64,000 nt of DNA, from assembly GCA_019671005.1 (NCBI GenBank), contig CM033738.1, forward strand, positions 13,604,202 through 13,668,201. The letters are read 5' to 3'. Below the pieces are notes generated by a model. It had not been told where the DNA came from, did no database searches, and saw nothing but the letters and a program-made list of their open reading frames with translations. Source of the DNA: Hibiscus mutabilis (lineage: Eukaryota; Streptophyta; Magnoliopsida; Malvales; Malvaceae). The translations under genes and the position numbers were made by a program. Positions 1 to 9,960 of this stretch are shown in pieces; the stretch's first letter is position 1, and every line of letters starts with the position of its first letter.

Positions 1-507
1 AGGTTATCTAATTGTACCAAGATGACCGTCGCAGAAACTTTGGGCGGAGGAGCCAAAGTAGGAAAGGGACTGGGGAAGAAATTACAAGGAAACCTAAGAG
101 CCAAGAATATGATAACCAAGAATGATCGTTTTGGGCTGGGTTATCAACCAAGTGTCCAACAGAGAAAAGAGGAATACAAGAGAAAGGAAGAGCAAAGAAG
201 AGCCAGATTTAAAGGAGAAGACATTACATGGAGACCAATGTCCTTTCCTAGTTTAAAAACCACTTTTGTCTCCGAAGGGTTCTACCAGCCAGGTCAAGAG
301 GTTGAAGAGGCAATGAAGGAAAATGACGCACTCAACCAGGAGGAGATACTCAATGAATCATTTGAAGGGATGTACATCAACATGATAGCTGGAAAAGACC
401 AAGGCAGCAAAATGTTGACCAACATCCGCCCCTGCCGTCCCGGGGAAACACTCGATAACTGGAGCTGCATTGATCTACCTGTGGTTTTTAGGAATAGATC
501 AGAGTAA
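1..507 (+). pseudogene. Tat-element polyprotein fragment with G-patch domain
   Basis: An open frame runs from the window edge to a stop at 505-507. Near its start it carries the glycine pattern of a G-patch (GKGLGKKLQG, then FGLGYQP about 25 residues later), followed by a charged Lys/Glu/Arg stretch. G-patches bind nucleic acid or helicase partners and are found between protease and RT in Tat elements. The frame ends with a segment reading NWSCIDLPVVF, which in this lineage lies just before the gap or intron that precedes RT. The start is outside the window, so the ATG at 22 is probably internal. Confidence 0.8.
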
Positions 508-713
508 TACTCCGAATCAACCTTTTGTTTTGCCCGTAAACAATGGGGATCTCTTGTATAGGGCACCTATGTTAACTTTTTGACTGAAATGAAAATATCC
601 CTACTTTCCTAAATGACCAAAGTTTCATTTATTTCATTCATGCATTCTTCATGTTCATTCCCTTCATATAAAACCGTCTCCTTCCCAATACAATTCATTC
701 TCATTTAATGCAG
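508..713 (+). other. Possible intron or untranslated spacer between gag-pro and RT of the Tat element
   Basis: This T-rich stretch separates the G-patch frame from the RT frame. It ends in a pyrimidine-rich tract followed by TTTAATGCAG, a convincing 3' splice acceptor, just before the frame that opens at about 714-721. Ogre/Tat elements are known to carry an intron at this place. A matching donor was not fixed with certainty, so a plain stop-containing spacer is the alternative. Confidence 0.4.
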
Positions 714-2250
714 GTCGCTCATGATTGACGATATGAATGATACCGGATCCAATCCTGGAGTGAATTTTGAATGCCCTGAGGTCTCAGAGGGAATTGAGGA
801 AGGATATGATGAGATAGAAGGTGAGGTCTCGGAAGAGTTAAAGAGAATCGTGGCCAACGAAGAAAGGCAGATCATGCCCCACCAAGAAGAAACAGAAGTT
901 GTAAACTTGGGGACTGAAGAAGAGAGAAAAGAAATAAAGTAGGAACGACGATTTCCTCAAAAACCAAGCACGAACTGATAACCCTACTTCAGGAATTCAA
1001 GGATGTTTTCGCCTGGACTTATCAAGATATGCCAGGATTGAATACCGACATAGTGGTGCACAAATTGCCAACAAAATCGGAGTGCAAACCAATACAGCAA
1101 AAACTTTGGAGAATGAGACCAGATATGTTGTTAAAAATCCGAGAGGAAGTAAAAAAACAGTTTGATGCTGGATTCTTGGAGGTAGCCAAATACCCCGAAT
1201 GGGTTGCAAACATTATACCGGTACCAAAGAAGGACGGGAAAGTTCGTATGTGTGTAGATTATAGGGATCTAAACCGAGCTAGCCCTAAAGACAACTTCCC
1301 CTTACCATATATTGACACGCTGATTGACAACACTGCAGGACATTCATGGTTTTCATTCATGGACGGCTTCTCAGGGTACAACCAGATAAAGATGGACCCT
1401 AACGACATGGAGAAAACTGCGTTCATAACCATGTGGGACACTTTTTTGTTATCGAGTGATGCCGTTTGGGCTAAAGAACGCGGGGGCAACATACCAAAGA
1501 GCAATGGTGACTCTTTTCCATGACATGATGCACAAAGAAATAGAAGTATATGTGGACGACATGATTGCCAAATCCCGAACAGAGGAAGGGCACCTACAGA
1601 ACTTGAGAAAACTATTCCAAAGACTACGGAAGTACCAACTGAGGCTCAATCCTACCAAGTGTACCTTCACCGTTACTTCTGGAAAACTCCTAGGGTTCGT
1701 GGTAAGCAGAAGAGGGATTGAGATCGATCCAGATAAAGTGAAAGCCATCCAGGATCTCTCACCACCCCACACTCAGAAGGAAGTTCGCGGTTTCCTGGGG
1801 AGGTTGAATTATATCTCTCGTTTCATTTCCCAATTAACCGACCGATGTGACCCGGTCTTTAGACTTCTTAGAAAGAATAATCCTGGTGTGTGGGATGAAG
1901 AATGTCAAAGAGCCCTAGAAAAGATCAAAAAGTACCTGACAAATGCTCCAATTTTAGTCGCACTAGTACCAGATCGACCATTAATTCTCTACCTGACAGT
2001 TTTTGAGAATTCAATGGGATGCGTATTGGGGCAACACGATGAGTCAAGAAAAAGGGAGCAAGCCATCTATTACCTAAGCGGAAATTCAATGATTACAAAA
2101 CGCGTACCCGCCAAAGGCGTGAAGCTGTGTTGTGCTCTAGTTTGGGCTACCAAGCGGCTTAGACAAAGATATATCTTTGTACCATACTACTTGGTTGATA
2201 TCCAAGCTAGACCCATTGAAGTTCTTAATGGAAGCTCCAAAGACTAACAG
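714..2250 (+). pseudogene. Tat-element reverse transcriptase and first RNase H, frameshifted
   Basis: An acidic leader (721-942) precedes RT. The RT fingers and palm are readable from about 1029, with MCVDYRDLNRASPKDNFPLP, then MPFGLKNAGATYQRAM and the catalytic YVDD motif near 1549-1560. One extra T in the run at about 1441-1447 shifts the frame between the palm motifs, splitting the domain between two overlapping frames. A connection and RNase H segment follows (PLILYLTVFENSMGCVLGQHDE), with further decay before a stop near 2247. The product would copy element RNA into DNA. This copy cannot do so. Confidence 0.88.
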
Positions 2251-2329
2251 AAGGATGGCCCGATGGCGGATGCTCTTATCCGAATTCGATATTGTATACG
2301 TTAACGTTAACCGTAAAGCCGTAAAGGGA

Positions 2330-2870
2330 GTGTCGTAGCAGATTTCCTAGCTAGTCGTGGCTTGGATGACTATGAGGCATTGAACTTTAATTTCCCAGAC
2401 GAAGACTTGATGTGCATTACAACCGAGGAAGAGGTTTCAGATGATAAATCATGGAAGCATTACTTCGATTGAGCCTCTAACGCCCTCGGACATGGGATAG
2501 GAGCAGTGTTAATTTCTCTTGAGGACGACTATTATCCTTTCACCAGCAGATTGGAATTCTTCTGCACTAACAATATAGCTGAATATGAAGCTTGCGTTAT
2601 GGGACTGAACTCAGCTATTGAGAAAAAGGTTAAGGAACTTCGAGTATTCGGAGATTCATCCTTAGTAATTTAGCAATTACGCGGGGAATGGGAAACCAGT
2701 GACCCGAAGTTTGTCAAGTATTACGAATTGATCCAAGAGCTCACCAAAGAGTTCGAAAGGGCCAGCTTCAATTACCTGCCCTGAGAAGAAAATCAGATGG
2801 CAGACGCCTTGGCAACCTTGGCATCCATGTTCAAAACAAACACCGGGGCAGAAATGAAGCCCATTAAGAT
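2330..2870 (+). pseudogene. Second (archaeal-type) RNase H of the Tat element, broken by stops
   Basis: Translation past the first RNase H gives a DFLASRG linker, then YFD followed by an in-frame stop where relatives have DGAS, NNIAEYEACVMGL, RVFGDSSLVI followed by another stop, and NQMADALATLASMF. The Asp, Glu, Asp, Asp landmarks are those of an additional RNase H. A second RNase H next to RT is diagnostic of Tat elements. Three in-frame stops are visible (about 2470, 2670 and 2783), so it is a fossil. Confidence 0.8.
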
Positions 2871-2879
2871 GCAGACGTT

Positions 2880-4176
2880 TGAAAGGCCTGCTCATTGTTG
2901 TAATGTACAGGAAGAGATTGATGGAAACCCATGGTACTATGACATCTTGCAATATGTCAAGCTTCAAAGTATCCGTAAGGGCAAATGACAATGACAGAAA
3001 GACACTCAGAAAAATGGCAACAAGATATGTCCTAGATGGGGAGATCCTATATAGGAGAAGTCATGATCAGACATTGCTGAGATGTGTGGATGCCCGGGAG
3101 GCGAAGGAGATTTTAGCCGAAGTACATAACGGGCTCTGTGGAACGCATGCCAACGGGCTGTCTATAGCCCGGAAAATCATGAGATATGGTTATTTCTGGT
3201 TGACCATAGAGGGAGATTGCATCGATTACGCCAGGAAATGCCACAAATGCCAAATTTACGCTGACAAGATTCACGCACCCCCATCGCCTTTACACACCAT
3301 GAATTCTCCGTGGCCTTTTACGGCGTGGGGCATGGATGTCATCGGGCAGATTCATCCGAAAGCTTCTAATGGACACCGTTTCATTCTGGTCGCCATATAC
3401 TATTTCACTAAATGGGTAGAGGCAGCGTCTTACGCCAATATCACAAGGACTACAGTATGTAAGTTCTTAAAGAAGGAGATTATTTGTCGATACGGATTGC
3501 CAGAAAGGGTCATCACCGACAACGCTTCCAATCTGAATAACAAAATGATGACGGACGTGTGCACTCAATTCAAGATAACACACCACAACTCTACAGTCTA
3601 TCGTCCTAAAATGAATGGAGCAATGGAAGCAGCAAATAAGAACATAAAGAAGATCATAGCAAAGACGACGGTACCTACAGGGATTGGCATGAGAAGTTGC
3701 CGTTTGCCCTTTTCGCCTATAGGACGTCCATTCGCACATCAACGGGGGCAACACCCTACTCCTTGGTGTATGGTACCGAAGCAGTACTCCCCATCGAGGT
3801 AGAGATCCCGTCTCTCCAGGTCTTAAATGAAGTAAAATTGGAATAAGCCGAATGGGTGCAGGCCAGACTCGACCAGCTAAATCTCATTGATGAAAAGAGA
3901 CTAAAGGCCATTTGTCATGGTCAGATGTACCAAAAGCGGATGATGCAGGCATACAACAAAAAGGTGCGCCCAAGAGAATTCAAAGAAGGGGATCTGGTGC
4001 TCAAGAAAATCCTCCCGATTCAGAAAGATTCTCGAGGAAAGTGGATGCCCAACTGGGAAGGGCCGTACGTGGTAAAAAAGGCCTTCTCAGGAGGAGCCCT
4101 AATCCCAACAGAAATGGATGGAGACGAGCTGAAAAACCCTGTAAATTCTGATGCCGTTAAGAAATACTATCTTTGA
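2880..4176 (+). pseudogene. Tat-element integrase, interrupted
   Basis: The frame from 2879 to 3802 holds the zinc-binding region (HANGLSIARKIMRYGYFW with CHKCQIYAD), then the catalytic core with WGMDVIG, ITDNASN and the Glu in MEAANKN, the D,D-35-E triad order of integrases. A frameshift near 3680-3700 and a stop at 3800-3802 cut the core from the C-terminal region (3856-4176), which reads as the DNA-binding tail ending KKYYL. Integrase joins element cDNA to host DNA. This copy is dead. Confidence 0.88.
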
Positions 4177-5160
4177 AAAAAAAGGAACAAAAATGGAGAG
4201 CTCAGGAAGAAAACTCGAAACCGGGCGTCTTGAAGCAGAGGGAGGACCCGAGTTGAAAACCTGTAAAGGGCGGCTCGGGTAAATTGAAAAACTGAATATC
4301 CGAAGAGAAGGGTATCCCCATGAACATCATGAAGAGGGAGCTTCAGGCAAAAAAATTCTACGCCGGTTGACAGGATCATGTATCATTCATGTCGAAGATA
4401 ATGAGGGATCTTGTATTTCATACTTAATTTTCCTTCTTTCTCATGTGTGTCATACCGCTTTTAAGAAATCCCAAGCCTTTAATCGTAATAAAATCGTGTT
4501 TTTGAGCATCCATTCCTTGTCTTCTTGTTAATTTCAGGCAAATAAGTTAACATACGCTTATAGTAAAACAAGAGATTTCTGAGCATTACTGTGATCTAAC
4601 CTTAAAAATGCAGGTGATTAAAGAAAATGATGTTAACTCCGCCCTCTAGCTCCCTACATAATGGTTGTTGATAGGGAAGGCGGAAAGCTTCAAACAACCG
4701 GATAGGATGACCAATGGCGTACGTCCTGTCTATTCAAGGAAAGCATACGAGATAACAAGAGAGATCTCTTGGGTGAAAACCAGAAGGGCACCCCTAAAAA
4801 AACTCTCTAAAGCGAAAACCCGAAAGGGCACTTTAGAATTCCAAGTCGTAAATGGAGAAAAAGAAAGGTTGGAATGGTTGAACCTGACAGTGAAGTGGGG
4901 TATTGACGCCCGTGAAAAAGGAGAAAGTGAACAACGAGATCGAATAAGGACCAAAACAAGCTCACCAAGATATTGACACTCATGCATCATGAATAGTTAG
5001 ACATCACTAGGATTAGGAGCATGTCAATTCATTTGTCATAGCATTTTGTTTTATCTTAGGCAGGTATCTGTGGATTCAAAGAGACATCAATAGCCATCGT
5101 GGTGTGAATCCCAAATGTGAAAACAATGGTTCTACATACAAAAGGGCTATGTTTCTAAGC
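4177..5160 (+). other. Tat-element 3' untranslated region before the tandem array
   Basis: No gene is seen here. The stretch lies between the integrase stop and the tandem repeats and contains A- and G-rich text with short repeated phrases such as GAAAACC and AAAGGGC. A 103-codon open frame at 4665-4976 has no recognisable domain and lies in repetitive, purine-rich DNA, so it is not annotated as a gene. Confidence 0.6.
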
Positions 5161-5164
5161 GCCT

Positions 5165-5965
5165 GCAGAGAGAGGTTCTATATAGGAAGAATCCTCCGCT
5201 CTGAGGCTTCAGAAGCTGAAAGTTTTGTATAGGAATGACTTATAGCTCCAGGGTGAAGACTAGCAGTTCTATATAGGAAGAACTCCCAGTCGAAGGAATT
5301 CACCCATGATACACAAGGTTTTATATAGGGAAAACCTGCTGTGTCGAAAGTGAAGAGTTCTATATAGGAAGGGCTCCGAGCTTCAATGTCTTAGAGTAAA
5401 AGATTCTATATAGGAAGAATCCGTAGCTCCAAGATTTCAGACGCCAAAAGTTCGATATAGGAAGGACCGACGGCTCCAGGGTGAAGACTAGCAGTTCTAT
5501 ATAGGAAGAACTCTCAGTCGAAGGAATTCACCCATGATACACAAGGTTTTATATAGGGAAAACCTGTTGTGTCAAAAGCGAAGAGTTCTATATAGGAAGG
5601 GCTCCGAGCTTTACTGTCTTAGAGTGAAAGGTTCTATATAGGAAGAACCTGTAGCTCTGAGATTTCAGACGCCAAAAGTTCTATATAGGAAGGACTGACG
5701 GCTCTAGGGTTTAAAGACTAGCAGTTCTATATAGAAGGAACTCCCAGTCGGAAAAATCCATCAGCGACGCAAAAGGTTTTATATAGGAGAAAAAAGCGTT
5801 GAAGGCGAAGAGTTCTATATAGGAAGGACTCCAAGCTTTACTGTCTCCAAGTGAAAAGTTCTATATAGGAGGGACTCATAACTCGAGGCTTCAGAGCGAA
5901 GGGTTCTATATAGGAAGAGCCTGTAGCTCCAAGATCGGAAGGTGACGATATAAGAAGAACTTACG
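5165..5965 (+). repeat. Tandem array of hairpin-forming repeats in the Tat 3' region
   Basis: The core TTCTATATAGGAAG recurs about eighteen times, spaced roughly 35-50 bp. The copies are organised in a higher-order unit of 228 bp: the phrase GGGTGAAGACTAGCAG begins near 5251 and 5479, with a variant at 5707. Most cores lie between short complementary arms, for example AGTTCT...AGAACT at 5265-5284, AGGTTTT...AAAACCT at 5316-5337 and GATTCT...AGAATC at 5402-5421. Tandem repeats in this position are known from Tat/Ogre elements. The paired arms are what stands out here. Confidence 0.9.
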
Positions 5966-6097
5966 AGCCTGAAGATTCAGCTAAGGAAGAGCAGAGAGTT
6001 CCAGAAGAACACGTGTTTCCAAAGCTAAAAACAGGGAAGTCTGATAAAAATGAGTGCTTATGAATCTTTGCTTTGTTCCCATTCCACGAGAACAAGC

Positions 6098-6110
6098 AAA
6101 GAGGGGCAAC
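6098..6110 (+). promoter_or_regulatory. Polypurine tract of the Tat element
   Basis: AAAGAGGGGCAAC lies immediately before the LTR start TGTAATCACTC at 6111. Such a tract primes plus-strand DNA synthesis in LTR retrotransposons. Position and base composition are the evidence. Confidence 0.75.
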
Positions 6111-6673
6111 TGTAATCACTCATTTTTATCTGGTCTGTATATACATATTAGTATAATTATTAGTATACTAGTGTTGCATGTATACATTGTATTATATTAT
6201 GCTATATGTTTATTATGTGCATAAGTGTTACTAATATATGTAAAATGTGTGGTGTGTACATGTATATTATAAACTATGTATGTATACGTATTAAATACGG
6301 TGTATGTGTGTCGCGCATGTATCTATATTTAGTACGAGCGTATTTGTTTTTACGGATAATGTGTGTATATGTTATGTTAATTATGTGTATGATTATATAT
6401 GTATGTATGCTAGTATGTTATATTAATTAATGTTTGCATAGGTATATACGTATGCATTGTTGTATGTGTATTATTATTATTAATTGTTATAACTAATATT
6501 AATATTATTGGGCTAATATAAAATGAAATCCAAAAACATGTTAAACCCAAATGAATAAATTGCCAGTCCAAGTCCATTACAAGTCTGAAGTTATTAATAT
6601 TATTACAAGGCCCAGTTGGCCCAAACCCAAAGCCCTATTTAATTCTAATTATTTTTGTGCAGATAACTATGAG

Positions 6674-6953
6674 CCGTTGGATCAAGATCTGATCCAACGG
6701 CCACGATCAAGCAAGGGACAAAATATCTAGCCGGCCGCGTGCACTACACGCCTGGACGGTTCGAGTGCCGCGCGCGTGCGGTCCACGCGCGGACTCTTCG
6801 ATATCCCACGCGTGCGTGAGCCCCACGCGCTATAACCCCTCGACTGCTGAGCCCTACGTGGCACGATCTGGAGCCGTTTCACTGATCGAGGTTTCATCTG
6901 GGCCGTTCATCCTTCAAGCCAGCCCGACCGTTAGATCAGATCTGATCCAACGG
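6674..6953 (+). repeat. Duplicated GATC-centred palindrome in the LTR GC island
   Basis: CCGTTGGATCA and TGATCCAACGG face each other at 6674-6700 around AGATC. A near-identical palindrome with one mismatch occurs at 6928-6953. Both lie in the GC- and CpG-rich part of the LTR. They could be transcription-factor sites or structural elements, but the function is not known. Confidence 0.75.
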
Positions 6954-8614
6954 CCGAGAACGCCTCTGGCCGGAGATAGAACCCCCCACACCGCCACCAT
7001 GCTTCCACCATGCCGATCTCCAACCACCGCGCTCAGACATATCAAAACACAAGAAAAGAAAGATTATGTCAGTATCAGTCCAAATCTGAAAATAGATATT
7101 ATATTACTTGTTACCAAACCAAAAGACATGCATATATGTATGAAACAAGTATTTTGTAACGGAGCCAAGTTGTAATCGAAAAGAAATACAAAAAAAATAG
7201 TCTTCAGTGGTAATACTCTTCTCTTTTCTTACTTTGTTGCATGCATACAAAAAAAATATACGTAGTGATAACAGAAAGGGGGGTTTAGAGTTATTACCTT
7301 TGTTCGTCTGTGGATCTCCCCTTTACCAGTGACAAGCCTCTTCGGCCTTCCTAGGCCGAATATGGTGAACTGAAAGGAGTGGGAGGCCCTTTTTGGTTTC
7401 GTTTTGGGTTGAATACAAAAAAAGGGTTTTTTCGTTTCGTATTTCTTAGATCTAGGACGGATAGGGGCTTTTTCTCCAAATCTAAGTTCAGATTCGTGTT
7501 GAGGGTAAAGCAAGGTTCATTTTGGTGTGTTTTTTGGGCTCGCCGGCACCGGCTAGCGGCGGCCGGGGGCGGAGAAGACGGCGGTCGGCCGCCGGTTTCT
7601 GGGTTCATCAAAGGATAATTGAGAGAAAATGAGAGAGAAACTTGTTATAAAAACTGAAAAATGAACGAAGTGGGAAAAATTTGAGTCCGGCCAAAAAAAT
7701 GGGTTTTTATAAGCGTTGTTATTTCGTGAAATGGGGAAATTACGTAATAAATCCCCCCCGCATTGTCAATATTTTCGTTTGTGTCTCGTCGCAGGGTATA
7801 TTTACAACTCTGGTCCCCCTTGTATTTCAAAATCTTGCAATCCAGTCCCTAAATTACATCGAATCCGTTTTTAAATGGTAAAATTACCCCTTTAGCCATC
7901 CCGCGTTTTTGGATTTTTCACTTCGGCTCTGCCCCTTGGTCCAATTACAGTTTCAGTCCTTTCAAGTTCGGTCCTATTTGCATTTTCGTCCTTAAATTGC
8001 ATACTATTGTCCTTTAATTTCTGCCATTGATGTTTATTTCTTTTCATTTCAGTCACGTTTCCATGTAAATATTTATGTTCGTATTATAATCGTGTATGCT
8101 GATGTAGCTTTTTGCCTTATTATATATCCCTCGTATATGCCTTGTAGTTTTATGTATACATGTATATGTGTGTTAAGTTTATGATGATTATGTATCTTTA
8201 TGTATTTGTTCGGTTATTCGTATCACGCATATTATGCTCTAGTTGGCTCGTACACAACATGTTTTGTATTTTAATACGTATTGCATGTTTTTCTTGGCTC
8301 TTAGGCTATGTGACAGTATAGTTTCTTGGTCATGTATAATCCTATATTTTATGTATGTTATAATATGTTTTATTGTAATATGTACATCTTTGCAACATGT
8401 ATTTATTCATGCCTTGTTATTGTGATATGTAAAATTTGTTTTATTTACTATTAAGATTAATATGTATATATGTATGTTTTAGTTACGTATTTTATTTATG
8501 TCAGATTAGTATTCTGTTATGTTAATATTTATTGCATTTAAATTATTTCCCCTGTTTGATATTTTGCCTACTAAGATTGCATATCGAGATATAAATTGTC
8601 AATGCGGTGCCCTT

Positions 8615-8681
8615 TTATCCGAGCGTAAACGGGGCCAGTATCAGGCGTAGTGATAGTGGTTGGGCGTTTACTCTCGGATAA
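8615..8681 (+). repeat. Long hairpin near the 3' end of the Tat LTR
   Basis: TTATCCGAGCGTAAACG (8615-8631) is complementary to CGTTTACTCTCGGATAA (8665-8681) with a single mismatch and a 33-base spacer. Flanking GTGCCC and GGGACC could extend the stem. It lies in the last 450 bp of the LTR, probably in the transcribed R/U5 part. Confidence 0.75.
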
Positions 8682-9026
8682 CGGGACCCTTAAAATTTAT
8701 TCGCAATTATAACCGAATTTTAAACTAATCGTCACTTTAACCCGGAAAATTCAATATTAATAAAGCGGTAATTATTAAAGTACCAATTTTGGGCGGTGTG
8801 GGGGTGCTAATCCTTCCCCATCCGTAACCGACTCCCGAACCCAATAGTTTTTTAAATCTATGGTTTTATGGTGTCCGGCCTACCTAAGTGGCCGATGGCG
8901 ACTCCAATTTTTAAATAAAATGCGGTTTTTTTAAAACCCCCACGGAATAAATATTTTATATCTGAAAAATTACAAACACCTTCGAAACATCGTTCATTTT
9001 TTTAGCGAAAAAAGGACATCGCTACA

Positions 9027-9775
9027 GTGGTGGGACATTTGTTTGCCTCTTGCACGGTCATTGAAGAATATGGTTGGAGTTGATTTTCATTGTTTATTTA
9101 CTGGGACGGTTCGTCAATGGTGGATTGCGAGTGTGGCGATATTACTCTGGTCATTGTGGCTTGGTCGGAATGAAGCCGTGTTCAATGGTAAACGAATAGA
9201 GATGAGAGAACTATTTTTCCTAGTCAAGCTTCAGTCGTTGTTTTGGATTCGTGTTATGCGTGATTCAGAGTATGTTGATGAAGCGCAATGGTGGTCATGC
9301 CCTTGTTGGCGTGTGCCGACTTGTGCTAGTTTAGGCAAAACGAGTGGTCGTGTGTTGGGTTCCTCCTCCTATACACTGTGTTAAATTCAATGTCAATGGG
9401 TCTGTTCGGCGTAAGCTGGGACCGGCAGGTTACGGAGGTGTTTTACGGGATGCGTCAGGTACGATTCTGGCTCCCTTCTTAGGTCCTTTGGGGATGATAG
9501 AGTTGAATGAGGCTGAACTTCGTGCCATTTTTTTTGCTTTACATTTATTTTCTTGGTCACAGTGGAAGGGGAGTGCTCGGTTACTGGTGGAGTCCGATTC
9601 TAAAATTGCCCTTGGTTGGATTTCTCAGCTTGACCGGCAGCCTTGGAATTTATGAGAGCTTTTTGTTGAGATTGATGAGGCTTGTGTGGAGTTAGGGGAT
9701 GTTTGTTTTGTACACGTCTATAGGGAGGCCAACGGGGTCGCTGACATCTTAGCTATAGGGAGACAAAATTGCCCT
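9027..9775 (+). pseudogene. LINE ORF2 fragment: post-RT region and RNase H domain
   Basis: An open frame starts directly at the LTR border (9028) and includes WSLWLGRNEAVFNGK. After a frameshift near 9340-9384 an RNase H domain reads KFNVNGS, GPAGYGGVLRDASG, NEAELRAI, VESDSKIAL and, past a stop at 9652-9654, EANGVADILA. This layout is typical of plant L1-type LINEs. The first catalytic Asp (usually VDGS) is Asn here, while the other acidic residues remain. The upstream part was separated by the Tat insertion. Two disabling lesions plus the lost Asp show it is inactive. Confidence 0.82.
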
Positions 9776-9960
9776 TGCTGCATACTTCAACTTTGTCTCC
9801 TTTAGAAAACTTGTGGTTTTGTACACTTTAACTTCACAAGTTTCCTTATTCTCATTATTCTCCTTCAAAAACCAAAACTTGTTCTTGAATTATTTCTCTT
9901 CGGTGTTCGTTCAACAATGCAGTGTTTTCTAAAGGAGACAAAGTTGAAGTATGCAGCAAG
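9774..9960. repeat. 37-bp perfect inverted repeat of an Agenet coding segment
   Basis: Positions 9774-9810 are the exact reverse complement of 9924-9960, with a 113-bp spacer. The right arm is the start of the Agenet pseudogene (it encodes SKGDKVEVCS), and the left arm carries the same codons on the minus strand. This implies an inverted partial duplication of the coding start. A transcript through both arms would fold into a perfect stem. Confidence 0.92.

Larger units (their letters stand above)
1..9026 (+). mobile_element. Tat/Ogre-lineage Ty3/gypsy retrotransposon, 5' part outside window, degenerate
   Basis: The order seen is G-patch region, RT, RNase H, a second RNase H, integrase, a long non-coding 3' region with tandem repeats, a polypurine tract and a 3' LTR. 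A G-patch region, a duplicated RNase H and tandem repeats before the 3' LTR are known hallmarks of the Tat lineage (Ogre, Retand and relatives). The gag and protease start and the 5' LTR lie outside the window. Stops and frameshifts in most domains show the copy is inactive. The right end is set at 9026 because the LTR there ends in CGCTACA and an open LINE reading frame begins directly after it. The target duplication cannot be tested because the left end is absent. Confidence 0.88.
6111..9026 (+). repeat. 3' LTR of the Tat element, about 2.9 kb
   Basis: It starts with TG right after the polypurine tract and ends with CA in CGCTACA at 9026, where a LINE frame begins. Inside are a TG/TA-rich stretch (about 6130-6480), a GC-rich island (about 6660-7010) with two copies of a GATC-centred palindrome, a second GC-rich island (about 7540-7600), and a conserved-looking 3' block (about 8570-8900) with a 17-bp-arm hairpin. 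No partner LTR is in the window for comparison, so the ends rest on these local signals. Confidence 0.8.

Noticed and set aside
5165..5965. CRISPR-like array
   Set aside because: Repeats with irregular spacing lie inside a plant retrotransposon, spacers are repeated with the 228-bp unit, and there are no cas genes.
6206..7175. Open frames of 74 and 136 codons inside the Tat LTR
   Set aside because: They lie in TG/TA-rich or GC-island LTR text, show no domain, and are explained by the retrotransposon.
7229..7881. Overlapping frames of 60-94 codons on both strands
   Set aside because: All are within the Tat LTR and overlap each other in several frames, so they are chance frames.
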